Below are positions 31,821-40,346 of a stretch of DNA of 64,000 nt, piece by piece. The first letter of the stretch is position 1. Each line of letters starts with the position of its first letter. This DNA is from CAWCDJ01 sp963836015 (GTDB taxonomy: Bacteria; Acidobacteriota; Terriglobia; Bryobacterales; Bryobacteraceae): contig CAWIIF010000002.1 in the NCBI GenBank assembly GCA_963836015.1, positions 558,001 through 622,000 on the forward strand, read 5' to 3'. The position numbers and the translations under genes are program-made. The notes below the pieces were generated by a model. The model searched no databases, was not told the DNA's origin, and was given only the letters and a program-made list of their open reading frames with translations.

Positions 31821-33242
31821 CTACTCGTCTTTCGCTTGCGCGACCTGAAAATGGCTGAGGGTTTCGGCGTACCGCTGCAAGCCCCGGAACAGCGCCTCCG
31901 CCAGCCTCTGCCGGTAGTCCGATTTCTTGAGCAGCGCCTCCTCGCGCGCGTTGCTCAGGAAGCCGATCTCCGCCAGAATCGACGGCATGTGCGCCCCGAT
32001 CAGCACTACGAACGGCGCCTTCTTCACGCCGCGGTTCCGCGTACCTGGAAAATACCGCGCCGAAAAAGCATACATCGAACCCTGCACACGTGAGGCGAAT
32101 TCCCGCGACTCCTCGGCCTTATCGTGCAGCGTGATCTTCTGTATGATGTCCTGCAGCTCGAAAATCGACTTCTGGGAACTGGCGTTTTCGCGCGATGCCA
32201 CGTCCAGTGCGTCCCGCGAGTTGGTGAAGTTCAGAAAGTACGTCTCCACCCCTGCGATCCGCGGCACCGGCGAAGAGTTGGCGTGGATCGACAGGAACAG
32301 GTCGGCCTTCTTCTCGTTGGCCAGCGCCGTGCGGCCTTCGAGCGGGACATACCTGTCGTCGGTCCGCGTGTAAATGACCTCCGCCCCCATCTTGTCCTCG
32401 ATCAGCTTGCCGACCCGCTGCGCCACGTCGAGCACCAGGTCCTTCTCGAGCAGTCCGTGCGGCCCTTCCGTGCCCTGGTCGTGACCGCCGTGTCCCGGGT
32501 CGATCACCACGCGGCCGATCTTCAGCCCCAGCGCCCGCACCAGCGACGTCTGGCCCGTGCTGGTATGGCGCGCGCTCTTGCTGATCTCGCCGGTCAGCGC
32601 GGGCGGAACCCCGCGCGTATCGTCCTGTTTGGTGATCTCCGGCTTGGAGAACTCCGGCTTCAGAATCGCCGGCTTGGAGGCTTCTACCCGGGAGGTCTCA
32701 GCCGCCGCGACCGGCTCGACGGGGTTCGGGAGCCGCGCGGGCGCGCTTGCCACCACCGCCGGCGCCGGCCTCTTCAGCGGTGCGGGCGTCGGAACCGGTG
32801 GGGGCGCGGGAAGTCGCGAAACCGTCTCGGCCGGCGTCGAGGGCTTTTCCGCCCCCTTGCGCAGTTCGATGATCAGCCGGCTCGGGTTCGAAAGCCGCGA
32901 GGCGCTCACGTTGAGGTCCCCGTTCAGGTCGATTACCACGCGGGTCACGTCGGGCGCGTGCAAAGCCACCCGGATGCGCGATACCAGGGGGTCCGTCAGG
33001 TGCTCCGTATAGGAGTGCCGGCCGTCGAAACGCGGCCGCGTATCGAGAAGGTCGAAGTAGATCCGCTCCGGTTCGTGCAGGCGGTCGCTGCGGTACTCGA
33101 AATCCCCCGACACTTCCACCACGATGCGGGTAACGTCGGAGAGCGACCAGTGGCGCGCCGCGGTCACAAGGTGCACGGCCGCGCGGCAAGGCTGCACGGC
33201 CAGTAGGGAGACCGAAAGTGCCAGCCAGGAGAGCAGCTTCAT
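31821..33242 (-). CDS. N-acetylmuramoyl-L-alanine amidase (AmiC-like, AMIN domain)
   Basis: This 473-residue exported zinc amidase cleaves the peptide from the glycan strand of peptidoglycan during cell separation. It has a signal peptide (MKLLSWLALSVSLLAVQPCRA), an AMIN targeting domain (residues 25-135: HWSLSDVTRIVVEVSGDFEY), a low-complexity Pro/Ala linker, and an Amidase_3 domain from about 240. The zinc ligands are His in VVIDPGHGGHDQG, Glu in GPHGLLEKDLVLDVAQRV and His in FLSIHANS; the catalytic Glu is in SILAEIGFLSN. It starts eight bases after the lytic transglycosylase stop, forming a two-gene murein operon. Confidence 0.92.
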   Translation of the reverse strand: MKLLSWLALSVSLLAVQPCRAAVHLVTAARHWSLSDVTRIVVEVSGDFEYRSDRLHEPERIYFDLLDTRPRFDGRHSYTEHLTDPLVSRIRVALHAPDVTRVVIDLNGDLNVSASRLSNPSRLIIELRKGAEKPSTPAETVSRLPAPPPVPTPAPLKRPAPAVVASAPARLPNPVEPVAAAETSRVEASKPAILKPEFSKPEITKQDDTRGVPPALTGEISKSARHTSTGQTSLVRALGLKIGRVVIDPGHGGHDQGTEGPHGLLEKDLVLDVAQRVGKLIEDKMGAEVIYTRTDDRYVPLEGRTALANEKKADLFLSIHANSSPVPRIAGVETYFLNFTNSRDALDVASRENASSQKSIFELQDIIQKITLHDKAEESREFASRVQGSMYAFSARYFPGTRNRGVKKAPFVVLIGAHMPSILAEIGFLSNAREEALLKKSDYRQRLAEALFRGLQRYAETLSHFQVAQAKDE

Positions 33243-33250
33243 ACCAGGTC

Positions 33251-33934
33251 TTATCGTGAGACGTAGCGCACGGAGCCGTCCGGTTCACGAATTTCCACGA
33301 TGTGCGCCGCTCCGTCCGGCACGGGTTTCGGGCTTGTTTTCGGTTTGGCGGATTCTGCCTGCTCCGCCCGAAACTGCTTGCCTACTTCGGTTACGTAATT
33401 CCGGGTTTCGGAATAGGGGGGCACCCCCCCGTATTTCGCTACCGCGCGCTCCCCCGCATTATAGGCTGCCAGCGCCAGCGGGAAGCTGTCGTGGTACAGG
33501 TCCAGCAGGTAGCGCAAATATTTGGCGCCGCCTTCGATATTTTCCACAGGGTTGAACACGTTGGCGACTCCGAACCGCCGCGCCGTCGAAGGAATCAACT
33601 GCATCAGGCCCAGCGCACCTTTGGAGGAGACCGCCAGCGGGTCGTAGTTGCTTTCGACCTTGATCACCGAATGAAGAAGCTGCGGAGAAAGCGAGTTCTG
33701 CGAGGCAACGATGCGCACCGCCTCGTCCACGGCGGCGCGCCGGTCCGGCGCTGCGGCGGGCTTGGCTCGATCCGCGGCTTTGGAAGTCACGATCACGCTT
33801 CTCACCAGTTTGCCGGTGCGCGGGTCCGCGCGCACGCCTGTCACGATGCGCTTCGCCTGCCCGGAGGTGTCGGCGGCATACAGCGCGGCTGCCGCCGATC
33901 CCATGCACAATATTAGCCCAAAACAAATGCGCAT
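33251..33934 (-). CDS. Exported lytic transglycosylase (SLT domain)
   Basis: This 227-residue protein has a short signal peptide (MRICFGLILCMGSAAAALYA) and a C-type lysozyme-like SLT domain. The catalytic Glu is in LHSVIKVESNYDPLAVSSKG, followed by the family block GALGLMQLIPSTARRFGV and later YLLDLYHDSFPLALAAYNAG. The C-terminus (HIVEIREPDGSVRYVSR) looks like a small DUF4124-type strand motif, perhaps for wall contact. Lytic transglycosylases cut the glycan backbone to 1,6-anhydro ends. ATG at 33934 is chosen over a TTG just upstream. It is the first gene of the operon with the amidase. Confidence 0.9.
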   Translation of the reverse strand: MRICFGLILCMGSAAAALYAADTSGQAKRIVTGVRADPRTGKLVRSVIVTSKAADRAKPAAAPDRRAAVDEAVRIVASQNSLSPQLLHSVIKVESNYDPLAVSSKGALGLMQLIPSTARRFGVANVFNPVENIEGGAKYLRYLLDLYHDSFPLALAAYNAGERAVAKYGGVPPYSETRNYVTEVGKQFRAEQAESAKPKTSPKPVPDGAAHIVEIREPDGSVRYVSR

Positions 33935-33993
33935 CAAAATGTTTCGCTCCAGGGCGCACCAAAGACCGCGAAGTTCAATGTTATCATTTCTGT

Positions 33994-34587
33994 GTGATAC
34001 GGGCCGAGAGCCGTCCGGCGCGCCGCTCCCGGATGGGATTCGTGCTGGCGGGCGGCCGCAGTTCCCGCATGGGCCGCGACAAAGCCCTGTTGCCGTTCCG
34101 CGGAGGGGCGCTGGTGGAATCGGTAGCCGGCGCCGTCCTCGAGGCCGCCGGCAGCGCGATTCTCGTGGGTCATCCTAACTCGTACGCAGCATTGGGTTTC
34201 CCCGTGATCCCCGACCTGTATCCCGGAGAGGGTCCGCTGGGCGGCATTCTCACCGCGCTGGCCTACTCCGGCGCCTCCTGGAACCTCGTGGTGGCCTGCG
34301 ACATGCCGGCCCTCGACGCCGATTTTCTCCGCGGCCTGCTCGATCGCGCCGCCCGCTCGCGCGCCGATGCCCTGCTGCCGGCCGGACCTTCGGGACGCCT
34401 CGAGCCCCTCTGTGCGGTTTACCACGCCCGCTCCCGGCCCGCCCTGGAACGCGCTTTCGCCGCCGGCACGCGCAAAATCGCGACCGCCCTCGAAGCCGTA
34501 CGGGTTGCCCGCTGCGACGTGGCCGAAGCCGCTCCATTCCATAATGTCAACACTCCGGAGGATTGGGCCGACCATGTCAGACGGTGA
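33994..34587 (+). CDS. mobA: Molybdenum cofactor guanylyltransferase
   Basis: This 197-residue nucleotidyltransferase has the MobA signature FVLAGGRSSRMGRDKALLPF (LAGGxSxRMGxDK). It continues with PVIPDLYPGEGPLGGILTAL, the metal Asp in LVVACDMPALDADFL, and the closing HNVNTPEDW. MobA attaches GMP to Mo-molybdopterin, giving the bis-MGD cofactor for DMSO-reductase-type enzymes. The start is GTG at 33994. Its end overlaps the ABC ATPase start by 14 bases. Other moa/moe genes are not in the window. Confidence 0.9.
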   Translation: MIRAESRPARRSRMGFVLAGGRSSRMGRDKALLPFRGGALVESVAGAVLEAAGSAILVGHPNSYAALGFPVIPDLYPGEGPLGGILTALAYSGASWNLVVACDMPALDADFLRGLLDRAARSRADALLPAGPSGRLEPLCAVYHARSRPALERAFAAGTRKIATALEAVRVARCDVAEAAPFHNVNTPEDWADHVRR

Positions 34588-35338
34588 TCCCTACCCGCAC
34601 TACATCGAGTTCCGCCATGTGTATAAGACGTTCGACCACCCCGTTTTGGTCGATTCCAACTTTGACGTCAATCCCGGCGAAACCGTGGCCATCATCGGGC
34701 GCAGCGGCGTCGGCAAGTCGGTGACCCTCTCCCATATCATGGGCTTCCTCAAGCCCGACAGCGGCCGCATCATCGTGGCCAACGAGGACATCACCGACAT
34801 GGAAGAGGCCGCCCTCCGCCAGATCCGCCGCAAAGTGACCATGGTGTTCCAGTCCGGCGCCCTGTTCGACTCGCTCACCGTCGCCGAGAACGTGCTCTTC
34901 TCGCTCGAGCTGCGTGAGGATTACAACGAGCAGAACAAAGAGGATGTCGTCAACGGCCTGCTCCACATGGTCGATATCACCGAATACCGCGATGCCTACC
35001 CCGCCGATCTCTCCACCGGGTATAAACGGGCCGTGGCCATCGCCCGGGCCCTCGCCGCGCAGCCCCAGTGCATCCTCTACGATGAGCCCACCACCATGGT
35101 GGACCCCATCATGTCGGACCACCTCAGCGACCTCATGCTGCGCCTGAAGAACCAGCTCAAGCTCACCTCCGTCGTGGTCACCCACGACCTCGATCTGATG
35201 TACAAAGTCGCCGACCGCGTGGTATTCCTGTACGACGGCGGCGTCATCTATTTCGGGCCGGTCTGCGATCTGGAGAAATCCGAGCATCCTCACATCCGCG
35301 AGTTCCTGGAGCTGGATCGCGTCGTAAGAGTGGGGTAA
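34574..35338 (+). CDS. ABC transporter ATP-binding protein (MlaF/Ttg2A-like)
   Basis: This 254-residue ATPase has Walker A IIGRSGVGKSVTLSHIMG, Q-loop MVFQSGALFDSLTV and Walker B CILYDEPTTMVDP, with His in VVVTHDLDLMYKVADRV. The FQSGALFDSLTVAENV stretch is typical of MlaF-type phospholipid or toluene-tolerance ATPases. Two changes stand out: the signature loop reads LSTGYKRAVAIARAL in place of LSGG, and the D-loop region is TTMVDP in place of TTGLDP. No MlaE permease or MlaD partner is adjacent. The gene overlaps mobA by 14 bases and is followed by the metallo-beta-lactamase gene after ten bases. ATPase competence is likely but partner and cargo are unknown. Confidence 0.83.
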   Translation: MSDGDPYPHYIEFRHVYKTFDHPVLVDSNFDVNPGETVAIIGRSGVGKSVTLSHIMGFLKPDSGRIIVANEDITDMEEAALRQIRRKVTMVFQSGALFDSLTVAENVLFSLELREDYNEQNKEDVVNGLLHMVDITEYRDAYPADLSTGYKRAVAIARALAAQPQCILYDEPTTMVDPIMSDHLSDLMLRLKNQLKLTSVVVTHDLDLMYKVADRVVFLYDGGVIYFGPVCDLEKSEHPHIREFLELDRVVRVG

Positions 35339-35348
35339 CGTCAAACCC

Positions 35349-36710
35349 GTGATTTTCGAGAAATTCTACCTCGGATGCCTGGCGCATGCCTCTTACCTGA
35401 TCGGGTCGGGAGGCGAGGCCGCCGTCGTCGATCCGCAGCGCGACGTCGCGATCTATCTCGATACGGCGCGGCAGCACGGCCTGCGCATCGCCCACGTCAT
35501 CGAAACCCACCTGCACGCCGATTTCGTCTCCGGGCATCATGAGCTTGCCGCGCGCACCGGCGCCGCGCTCTACCTCGGAGAAGGCTCGGGCGCCGCTTTC
35601 CCCCATCACGCCGTGCGCGAAGGCGACGCCATCGCTTTCGGCGCCTGCCGCCTCGAATTTCTCCAGACCCCCGGCCACACCCTCGAGAGCATCAGCATCG
35701 TGGTCAAAGACCTGGAACAGGAGGGCCGGCCCGTGGCCGTCCTCACGGGCGATACGCTCTTCATCGGCGATGTCGGCCGCCCCGACCTGGCCGAGGACCA
35801 CACGCCCCAGGAGCTCGCCGGCCTGCTCTACGACAGCCTGCACCGGAAGATCCTGGGCCTCCCCGATTCGGTAGAAGTCTATCCGGCCCACGGAGCCGGG
35901 TCGATGTGCGGGCGCAGAATCGGCTCCGAGCGCGCTTCCACCATCGGCCGCGAGCGCGCCACCAACTACGCCCTACAGCCCATGACGCGGGAACGCTTCA
36001 TCGAGATGATGACCGCTGACCTCCCGGTCCGGCCGGAGTATTTCCGCCGCGATGTGGACGCGAACCGCCGCGGCGCTCCCGCGCTCGACAGCCTGCCGCC
36101 GCTCGCCCGCCTCGCGCCTGCCGGGGTGCTCCGCCGGCAGCAGGAAGGCATGACCCTTCTCGATACGCGCGCGGCCACCGAGTACGCCGCCGGGCACGTG
36201 CCCGGATCGGTGCAGATCGGCATCTCCGGACAGTTCGCCGCCTGGGCCGGAGCCATCCTGGGGCTCGACCGCGAGCTCGTCCTGGCGGCGGACGAAGATC
36301 ACGTCGAGGAGGCCCGCATCCGCCTCGCGCGCGTAGGCATCGAGCGAGTGGCCGGCGTCCTCGAGGGCGGCATCGCCGCGTGGGAAACGGCCGGACTGCC
36401 TGTGGCCGGCACCGAACAGATCACCGCCCCGGATCTGGCCGCGGAGCTCCGCGAGAACCCCGGCTGGACCATCCTGGACGTCCGGCGCCCCGCCGAATGG
36501 GACGCGGGCCACATCGAAGGCGCGGTCCTGGCGCCGCTGGACACGCTGCCCCAGCGCATTCCCGAGTTCGACCGCGCGCGCCCCCTGGTGGTGCACTGCC
36601 AGGGCGGCTACCGCAGCATGATCGCCTGCAGCCTGCTGGAGGGCGCCGGCTTCGCGCGCCCGATCAACCTGCAAGGCGGCTACGAAGCCTGGTGCGCCGC
36701 CAAAGCCTGA
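35349..36710 (+). CDS. Metallo-beta-lactamase/double rhodanese protein (persulfide dioxygenase-like)
   Basis: This 453-residue protein has an ETHE1-like metallo-beta-lactamase domain at residues 1-240. The metal loop is ETHLHADFVSGHHE, followed by QTPGHTLESISIVV, TGDTLFIGDVGRPDLAEDH and VYPAHGAGSMCG. Two rhodanese domains follow. The first (about 262-350) has no cysteine at the active loop (LVLAADEDHVEEARI) and is probably structural. The second has the Cys in PLVVHCQGGYRSMIACSLL. Such fusions oxidise or transfer persulfide sulfur in sulfide and thiol metabolism. The start is a GTG at 35349, ten bases after the ABC ATPase. Confidence 0.87.
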   Translation: MIFEKFYLGCLAHASYLIGSGGEAAVVDPQRDVAIYLDTARQHGLRIAHVIETHLHADFVSGHHELAARTGAALYLGEGSGAAFPHHAVREGDAIAFGACRLEFLQTPGHTLESISIVVKDLEQEGRPVAVLTGDTLFIGDVGRPDLAEDHTPQELAGLLYDSLHRKILGLPDSVEVYPAHGAGSMCGRRIGSERASTIGRERATNYALQPMTRERFIEMMTADLPVRPEYFRRDVDANRRGAPALDSLPPLARLAPAGVLRRQQEGMTLLDTRAATEYAAGHVPGSVQIGISGQFAAWAGAILGLDRELVLAADEDHVEEARIRLARVGIERVAGVLEGGIAAWETAGLPVAGTEQITAPDLAAELRENPGWTILDVRRPAEWDAGHIEGAVLAPLDTLPQRIPEFDRARPLVVHCQGGYRSMIACSLLEGAGFARPINLQGGYEAWCAAKA

Positions 36711-36729
36711 CGAGGACTACAATCACTGG

Positions 36730-37170
36730 ATGCTGTCGCGACGGGAATCCCTCAGCCTCCTCGCACTTCCGGCCCTCCGGGGCCAGGAGAAAAACACTGC
36801 CATGTTCGGAGATGCCGAAGCATACGACCGCTTCATGGGCCGCTGGAGCCGTCTCGTTGCACCGCTCCTCGTCGAATTCGCGGATATTCCGGACGCCGGA
36901 CGAGTCCTCGACGTGGGATCCGGAACCGGGTCGCTGGCGTTCGAGATCGCCGCCCGGAAGCCCCGCTCCACCGTGGTGGGCATCGACCCTTCGAAGGAGT
37001 ACGTGGCCTATGCGGCCAGCCGCAATCCGGTGGGCGCCCGGGCAAGCTTCGAGGTCGGCGACGCTCAGCAGTTGCACTTCGACGCTGCCGCCTTTGCCCT
37101 TTTGCGAGATCATTCACAGCGCAGCGCCACGATCGGGTCGATCCGTGCCGCTCGGCGCGCCGGCAAATAA
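36730..37170 (+). pseudogene. Class I SAM methyltransferase, 3' truncated
   Basis: The N-terminus is export-like with paired arginines (MLSRRESLSLLALPALRGQE). A normal methyltransferase opening follows: MFGDAEAYDRFMGRWSRLVA, motif I VLDVGSGTGSLAFEIAAR and motif II VVGIDPSKEYVAYAA. After the third strand (EVGDAQQLHFDAAAF, about base 37,098) homology stops. The last 20-odd residues come from sequence that is the antisense of the ADOP permease's C-terminus, whose stop codon is at 37110. About half of the catalytic domain is therefore missing, apparently lost in a rearrangement that brought the ADOP gene's end here. The 146-residue product should not fold as an enzyme. Confidence 0.7.
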
Positions 37171-39554
37171 CTCGCGATGAGCGCCACCCCCGCCAGCAGC
37201 AGTGAGACTCCGCCGAGCACCACCGGATCGAGCGGACGGACGCCGTAGAGCATTCCGGATAACAGCCTCGTGAGCCCGGCCGAGCCTAGTATGCCCGTCC
37301 CGAGCCCGACCAGCACCCAAACCATGCTGCTGTTCACCATCAGTCGAAGCACGTCCAGGGTCTCCGCGCCGAGCGCCATGCGGATGCCGATCTCATGCGT
37401 TCGCTGGGCCACCGAATGGCCCACCACGCCCACGATGCCCACCGCCGCCAGCATCAGGGCCAGCACCGAGAAGACGCTCAGCAGCAGCATCGGGAAGCGC
37501 CGCGACCCGGTCGAGTTGTGCACCACCTCTTCCATCGTTTCAACGCCCGATACCGGCCTGTCGGGCATCACGCTCGCCAGCGCCTTCTTGACCACCGCCG
37601 TGAACGTCGCCGGAGCGCCGGCCGTGCGCACGACCACGCTCATCACCGGCCACCCGGCCTGCTGGTAGGGCCGGAAGAATTGCCGGCGCACGGGAGCATC
37701 CAGGCCCAGGTAGTGCACATCTCCCACCACCCCCACGATCGTGAGGCGGGGTCCATTCGAGCCGCCCAGCCGGATGGCCCTGCCGACCGGGTCCACCTTG
37801 GGCCAATACGTGCGCGCCATCGTCTCGTTGATCACGATGACTCCCGGCGCGCTCACCGTATCCAGGCGCGTGAACTCCCGCCCCTTCAGGACCGGAATGC
37901 CCATGGTGCGGAAATAGTTCGGGCAGGCGACCGTGTAGCTCGCGCCCGGCATGTGCCCGGGGTCGGCCGGCGGCCGGCCCTCGATCTGGAAACCCCGGCC
38001 CGCGTTACCGTGGAAGGGCAGATGCGCAATTGCGCCCACCGACAGTACCCCGGGTATGGCCGCCACCTGCTCGTCCAGATCCTGGCAGAAGCGCGGCAAT
38101 CCCGGAGGCCCCACGTAGATCTCTTCCTGCGGCACCGACATCCCCAGGACCAGCACGTTCTTCGGATTCAGCCCGGGGTCCACGCCCAGCAGCCGCGTCA
38201 TGCTCTTGATCATCAGGCCGGCACCCGAAAGCACCACCACGGCGAGCGCCACCTCAGACGCCACCAGCACCTGGCGCAGGCGGTTCTGGCCGCCTGTGCT
38301 GCCGGCGCGGCCGCCTTCCTTGAGAGGCCCGTTCACGTCGGTACGCAGCGCGCTCACGGCCGGCGCCAGTCCGAACAGCACGCCCGTCAGGCCGGAAACC
38401 AGCAGCGCAAACGCAAACACCGGGCCGCCCATCGAAATCGAATCCACGGGGCGCAGGGGCAGCGAGAGCGTGTCCAGCTTGAACACATGAAACAGCAACG
38501 GGTTGGCCAAGGCCGCCAGCAGCAGCCCGGCCGCGCCGCCCGCCATCGCCAGCAGGACGTTTTCCGTGAACAACTGCCGCGCAATGCGGGATCCCGGCGC
38601 GCCCAGCGCCAGCCTGATGGCAAACTCCTTTTGACGCGCCGCCCCGCGCGCCAGCAGCAGGTTTGCGACGTTCACGCAAGCCATCAGCAGAATGAACGCG
38701 ACCGCGGCGAGCAGTGTCACCATGGTGGTGCGAATCCCCTGCATCCCGAACTCTCCCAGCGGTGACACGGTGGCGCCCATATCGGCGTCTTCCTTGGGAT
38801 ACTGCGCGGCAACGTGGCCTCCCACGGCCTCCATCTCCGCCTGCGCCTGCGCCACGCTCACACCCGGCTTTAGGCGGGCGATGGCGATGAAGCTGTTGTC
38901 GCCGCGCCCGAAATCGGTTTTGGTATACCCCACCGGCACCCATAACTGACGAGGTCCGCTCCAGAACTGCCACGCGAATTCGCGCGGCATCACGCCCACC
39001 ACCGTGAAGTCCGCCCCATCCACCCGTATGGTCCGGCCCACCAGCGACGGATCGCCGCCATAGCGCGTCTTCCACAACCCGTAACTGAGCACCACTTCGT
39101 GGTCCTTACCCAGGGTCTCTTCCTCGGGAAGGAAGGTGCGGCCGAGAAGCGGCTTCACGCCCAGCACGGAAAAGAACCCCGCCGAGACGCGCAGCCCCGA
39201 CACCTGCTCCGCCTCCTGCGTATCGCCCGTGGCGGAGAGATTGTAGCCCCTGCCGGCCGAGTCGAAGATGGCCATTCTCTCGAAGGACCGGCTCTGCCGC
39301 TCGAAATCCCAGAAGTTCGGAGCCGAGACGATGTTCCAGTTATCGGGGCCTTTGCCGAAGGTCTCCCATACCAGCACCAGGCGGTCCCCACCCGGGAATG
39401 GCAGCGGCTTCAGAAGCGTGTTGTGGATCACGCTGAAGATCGTGGTATTGGCGCCGATGCCCAGCGCCAGCGTGAGCATCGCCACCAGCAGAAACCCCGG
39501 GTTTCGCGCCAGGTTCCGCAAACCGTACCGCACGTCATGGACCAGGTTTCCCAT
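37110..39554 (-). CDS. ADOP-type ABC permease (MacB/FtsX family)
   Basis: This 814-residue relative of the 28.8-31.3 kb permease has the same plan: N-terminal tag VRYGLRNLARNPGFLLVAML, first helix TLALGIGANTTIFSVIHNTL, a MacB-like periplasmic domain, FtsX block MACVNVANLLLARGAARQKE, a second periplasmic domain, a C-terminal FtsX block (LAAVGIVGVVGHSVAQRTHE) and the ending IDPIVALRCE. ATG at 39554 is supported by GAGGTGA just upstream. No ATPase neighbour is present. Its 3' end runs into the truncated methyltransferase on the other strand. The two ADOP proteins are clearly divergent in sequence and are not a recent duplication. Confidence 0.9.
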   Translation of the reverse strand: MGNLVHDVRYGLRNLARNPGFLLVAMLTLALGIGANTTIFSVIHNTLLKPLPFPGGDRLVLVWETFGKGPDNWNIVSAPNFWDFERQSRSFERMAIFDSAGRGYNLSATGDTQEAEQVSGLRVSAGFFSVLGVKPLLGRTFLPEEETLGKDHEVVLSYGLWKTRYGGDPSLVGRTIRVDGADFTVVGVMPREFAWQFWSGPRQLWVPVGYTKTDFGRGDNSFIAIARLKPGVSVAQAQAEMEAVGGHVAAQYPKEDADMGATVSPLGEFGMQGIRTTMVTLLAAVAFILLMACVNVANLLLARGAARQKEFAIRLALGAPGSRIARQLFTENVLLAMAGGAAGLLLAALANPLLFHVFKLDTLSLPLRPVDSISMGGPVFAFALLVSGLTGVLFGLAPAVSALRTDVNGPLKEGGRAGSTGGQNRLRQVLVASEVALAVVVLSGAGLMIKSMTRLLGVDPGLNPKNVLVLGMSVPQEEIYVGPPGLPRFCQDLDEQVAAIPGVLSVGAIAHLPFHGNAGRGFQIEGRPPADPGHMPGASYTVACPNYFRTMGIPVLKGREFTRLDTVSAPGVIVINETMARTYWPKVDPVGRAIRLGGSNGPRLTIVGVVGDVHYLGLDAPVRRQFFRPYQQAGWPVMSVVVRTAGAPATFTAVVKKALASVMPDRPVSGVETMEEVVHNSTGSRRFPMLLLSVFSVLALMLAAVGIVGVVGHSVAQRTHEIGIRMALGAETLDVLRLMVNSSMVWVLVGLGTGILGSAGLTRLLSGMLYGVRPLDPVVLGGVSLLLAGVALIASYLPARRAARIDPIVALRCE

Positions 39555-39688
39555 TTCGTCACCTCGAGGCTTACCAGATATACTACCGGCGGCGATCGCA
39601 AAGGTAACGGCCTTCGGCACATTTTTCGCTCGCGACCCCGCCGCCTGGTGAGCCGCGTAACTTCCGTGGCGCTGAAGCCGCCACTTAG

Positions 39689-40261
39689 ATGTTGCTATCG
39701 GACCCTCTTCGCCTTTTCAGGGCGGCGAATCCGGCGCGAGGCCGATTCCTGCTCTACGCTATCGCACTTCCAGGCGCAGTCGCGCTGGACATGGTGACAC
39801 CTCTCGGCATTGCCGACTGGTTGTTGGAAGTGATTTTGGTCTGGATCGCTTGCGTCTGGGGCGGGAACAAAGAAATCAAGGTCATTGCATCCCTCAGTAC
39901 CGCGACGATGATCGCTGGATTGTGGTCGTCCCCTACCAGCGTGGTCACCCTCTGGGTAGGGGCTTTGAATCGTCTCGTCGCTATTGTCGCGATATGGACG
40001 ATGGTTCAGGTGGCCACCCGCCGCCGTGCCGCCGAAGCGGAGAGCTGGCGCGTAGCCGCCCAGGTCAGGATATTGCAGGGGCTGCTTCCCATCTGCGCCT
40101 CCTGCAAAGCAATCCGGACGCAATCGGGGGACTGGCAGTCGCTGGAGCGATACCTCTCGGACAACTCCGAAGCGCAGCTGACCCATGGCCTGTGCCCCAC
40201 GTGTACCGCAAGGTACCAGAAAGAACTGGACTCACTCACGCCGCCGCCTCTGGGGCGGTAA
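39689..40261 (+). CDS. Membrane protein with C-terminal Cys-rich (zinc-ribbon-like) signalling domain
   Basis: In this 190-residue protein the first 110 residues form about three to four membrane segments (FLLYAIALPGAVALDMVTPL, WLLEVILVWIACVWGG, LWVGALNRLVAIVAIWTMVQ), as in MASE-like sensor regions. After a short linker comes LLPICASCKAIRTQSGDWQS and then LTHGLCPTCTARY. These give two CxxC pairs of a module usually found at the C-terminus of histidine kinases and response regulators (LPICSxCKxIR and HGICPxC). Here it follows the membrane region directly, with no kinase. The function is not known; the pairs suggest metal binding. Confidence 0.65.
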   Translation: MLLSDPLRLFRAANPARGRFLLYAIALPGAVALDMVTPLGIADWLLEVILVWIACVWGGNKEIKVIASLSTATMIAGLWSSPTSVVTLWVGALNRLVAIVAIWTMVQVATRRRAAEAESWRVAAQVRILQGLLPICASCKAIRTQSGDWQSLERYLSDNSEAQLTHGLCPTCTARYQKELDSLTPPPLGR

Positions 40262-40346
40262 CGCCGTAGGCAGTGCGTCGCAAGTTGCGTCGGGTAACGG
40301 AATATCGTCTGCCGCCCCAAACTCCAGTAAGATCGCTTAGAGACCA

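Noticed and set aside
28792..39554. The two ADOP permeases as a recent tandem duplication or transposition
   Set aside because: They share only family-level motifs, differ in length and lie on opposite strands; no long identical DNA stretch was noticed.
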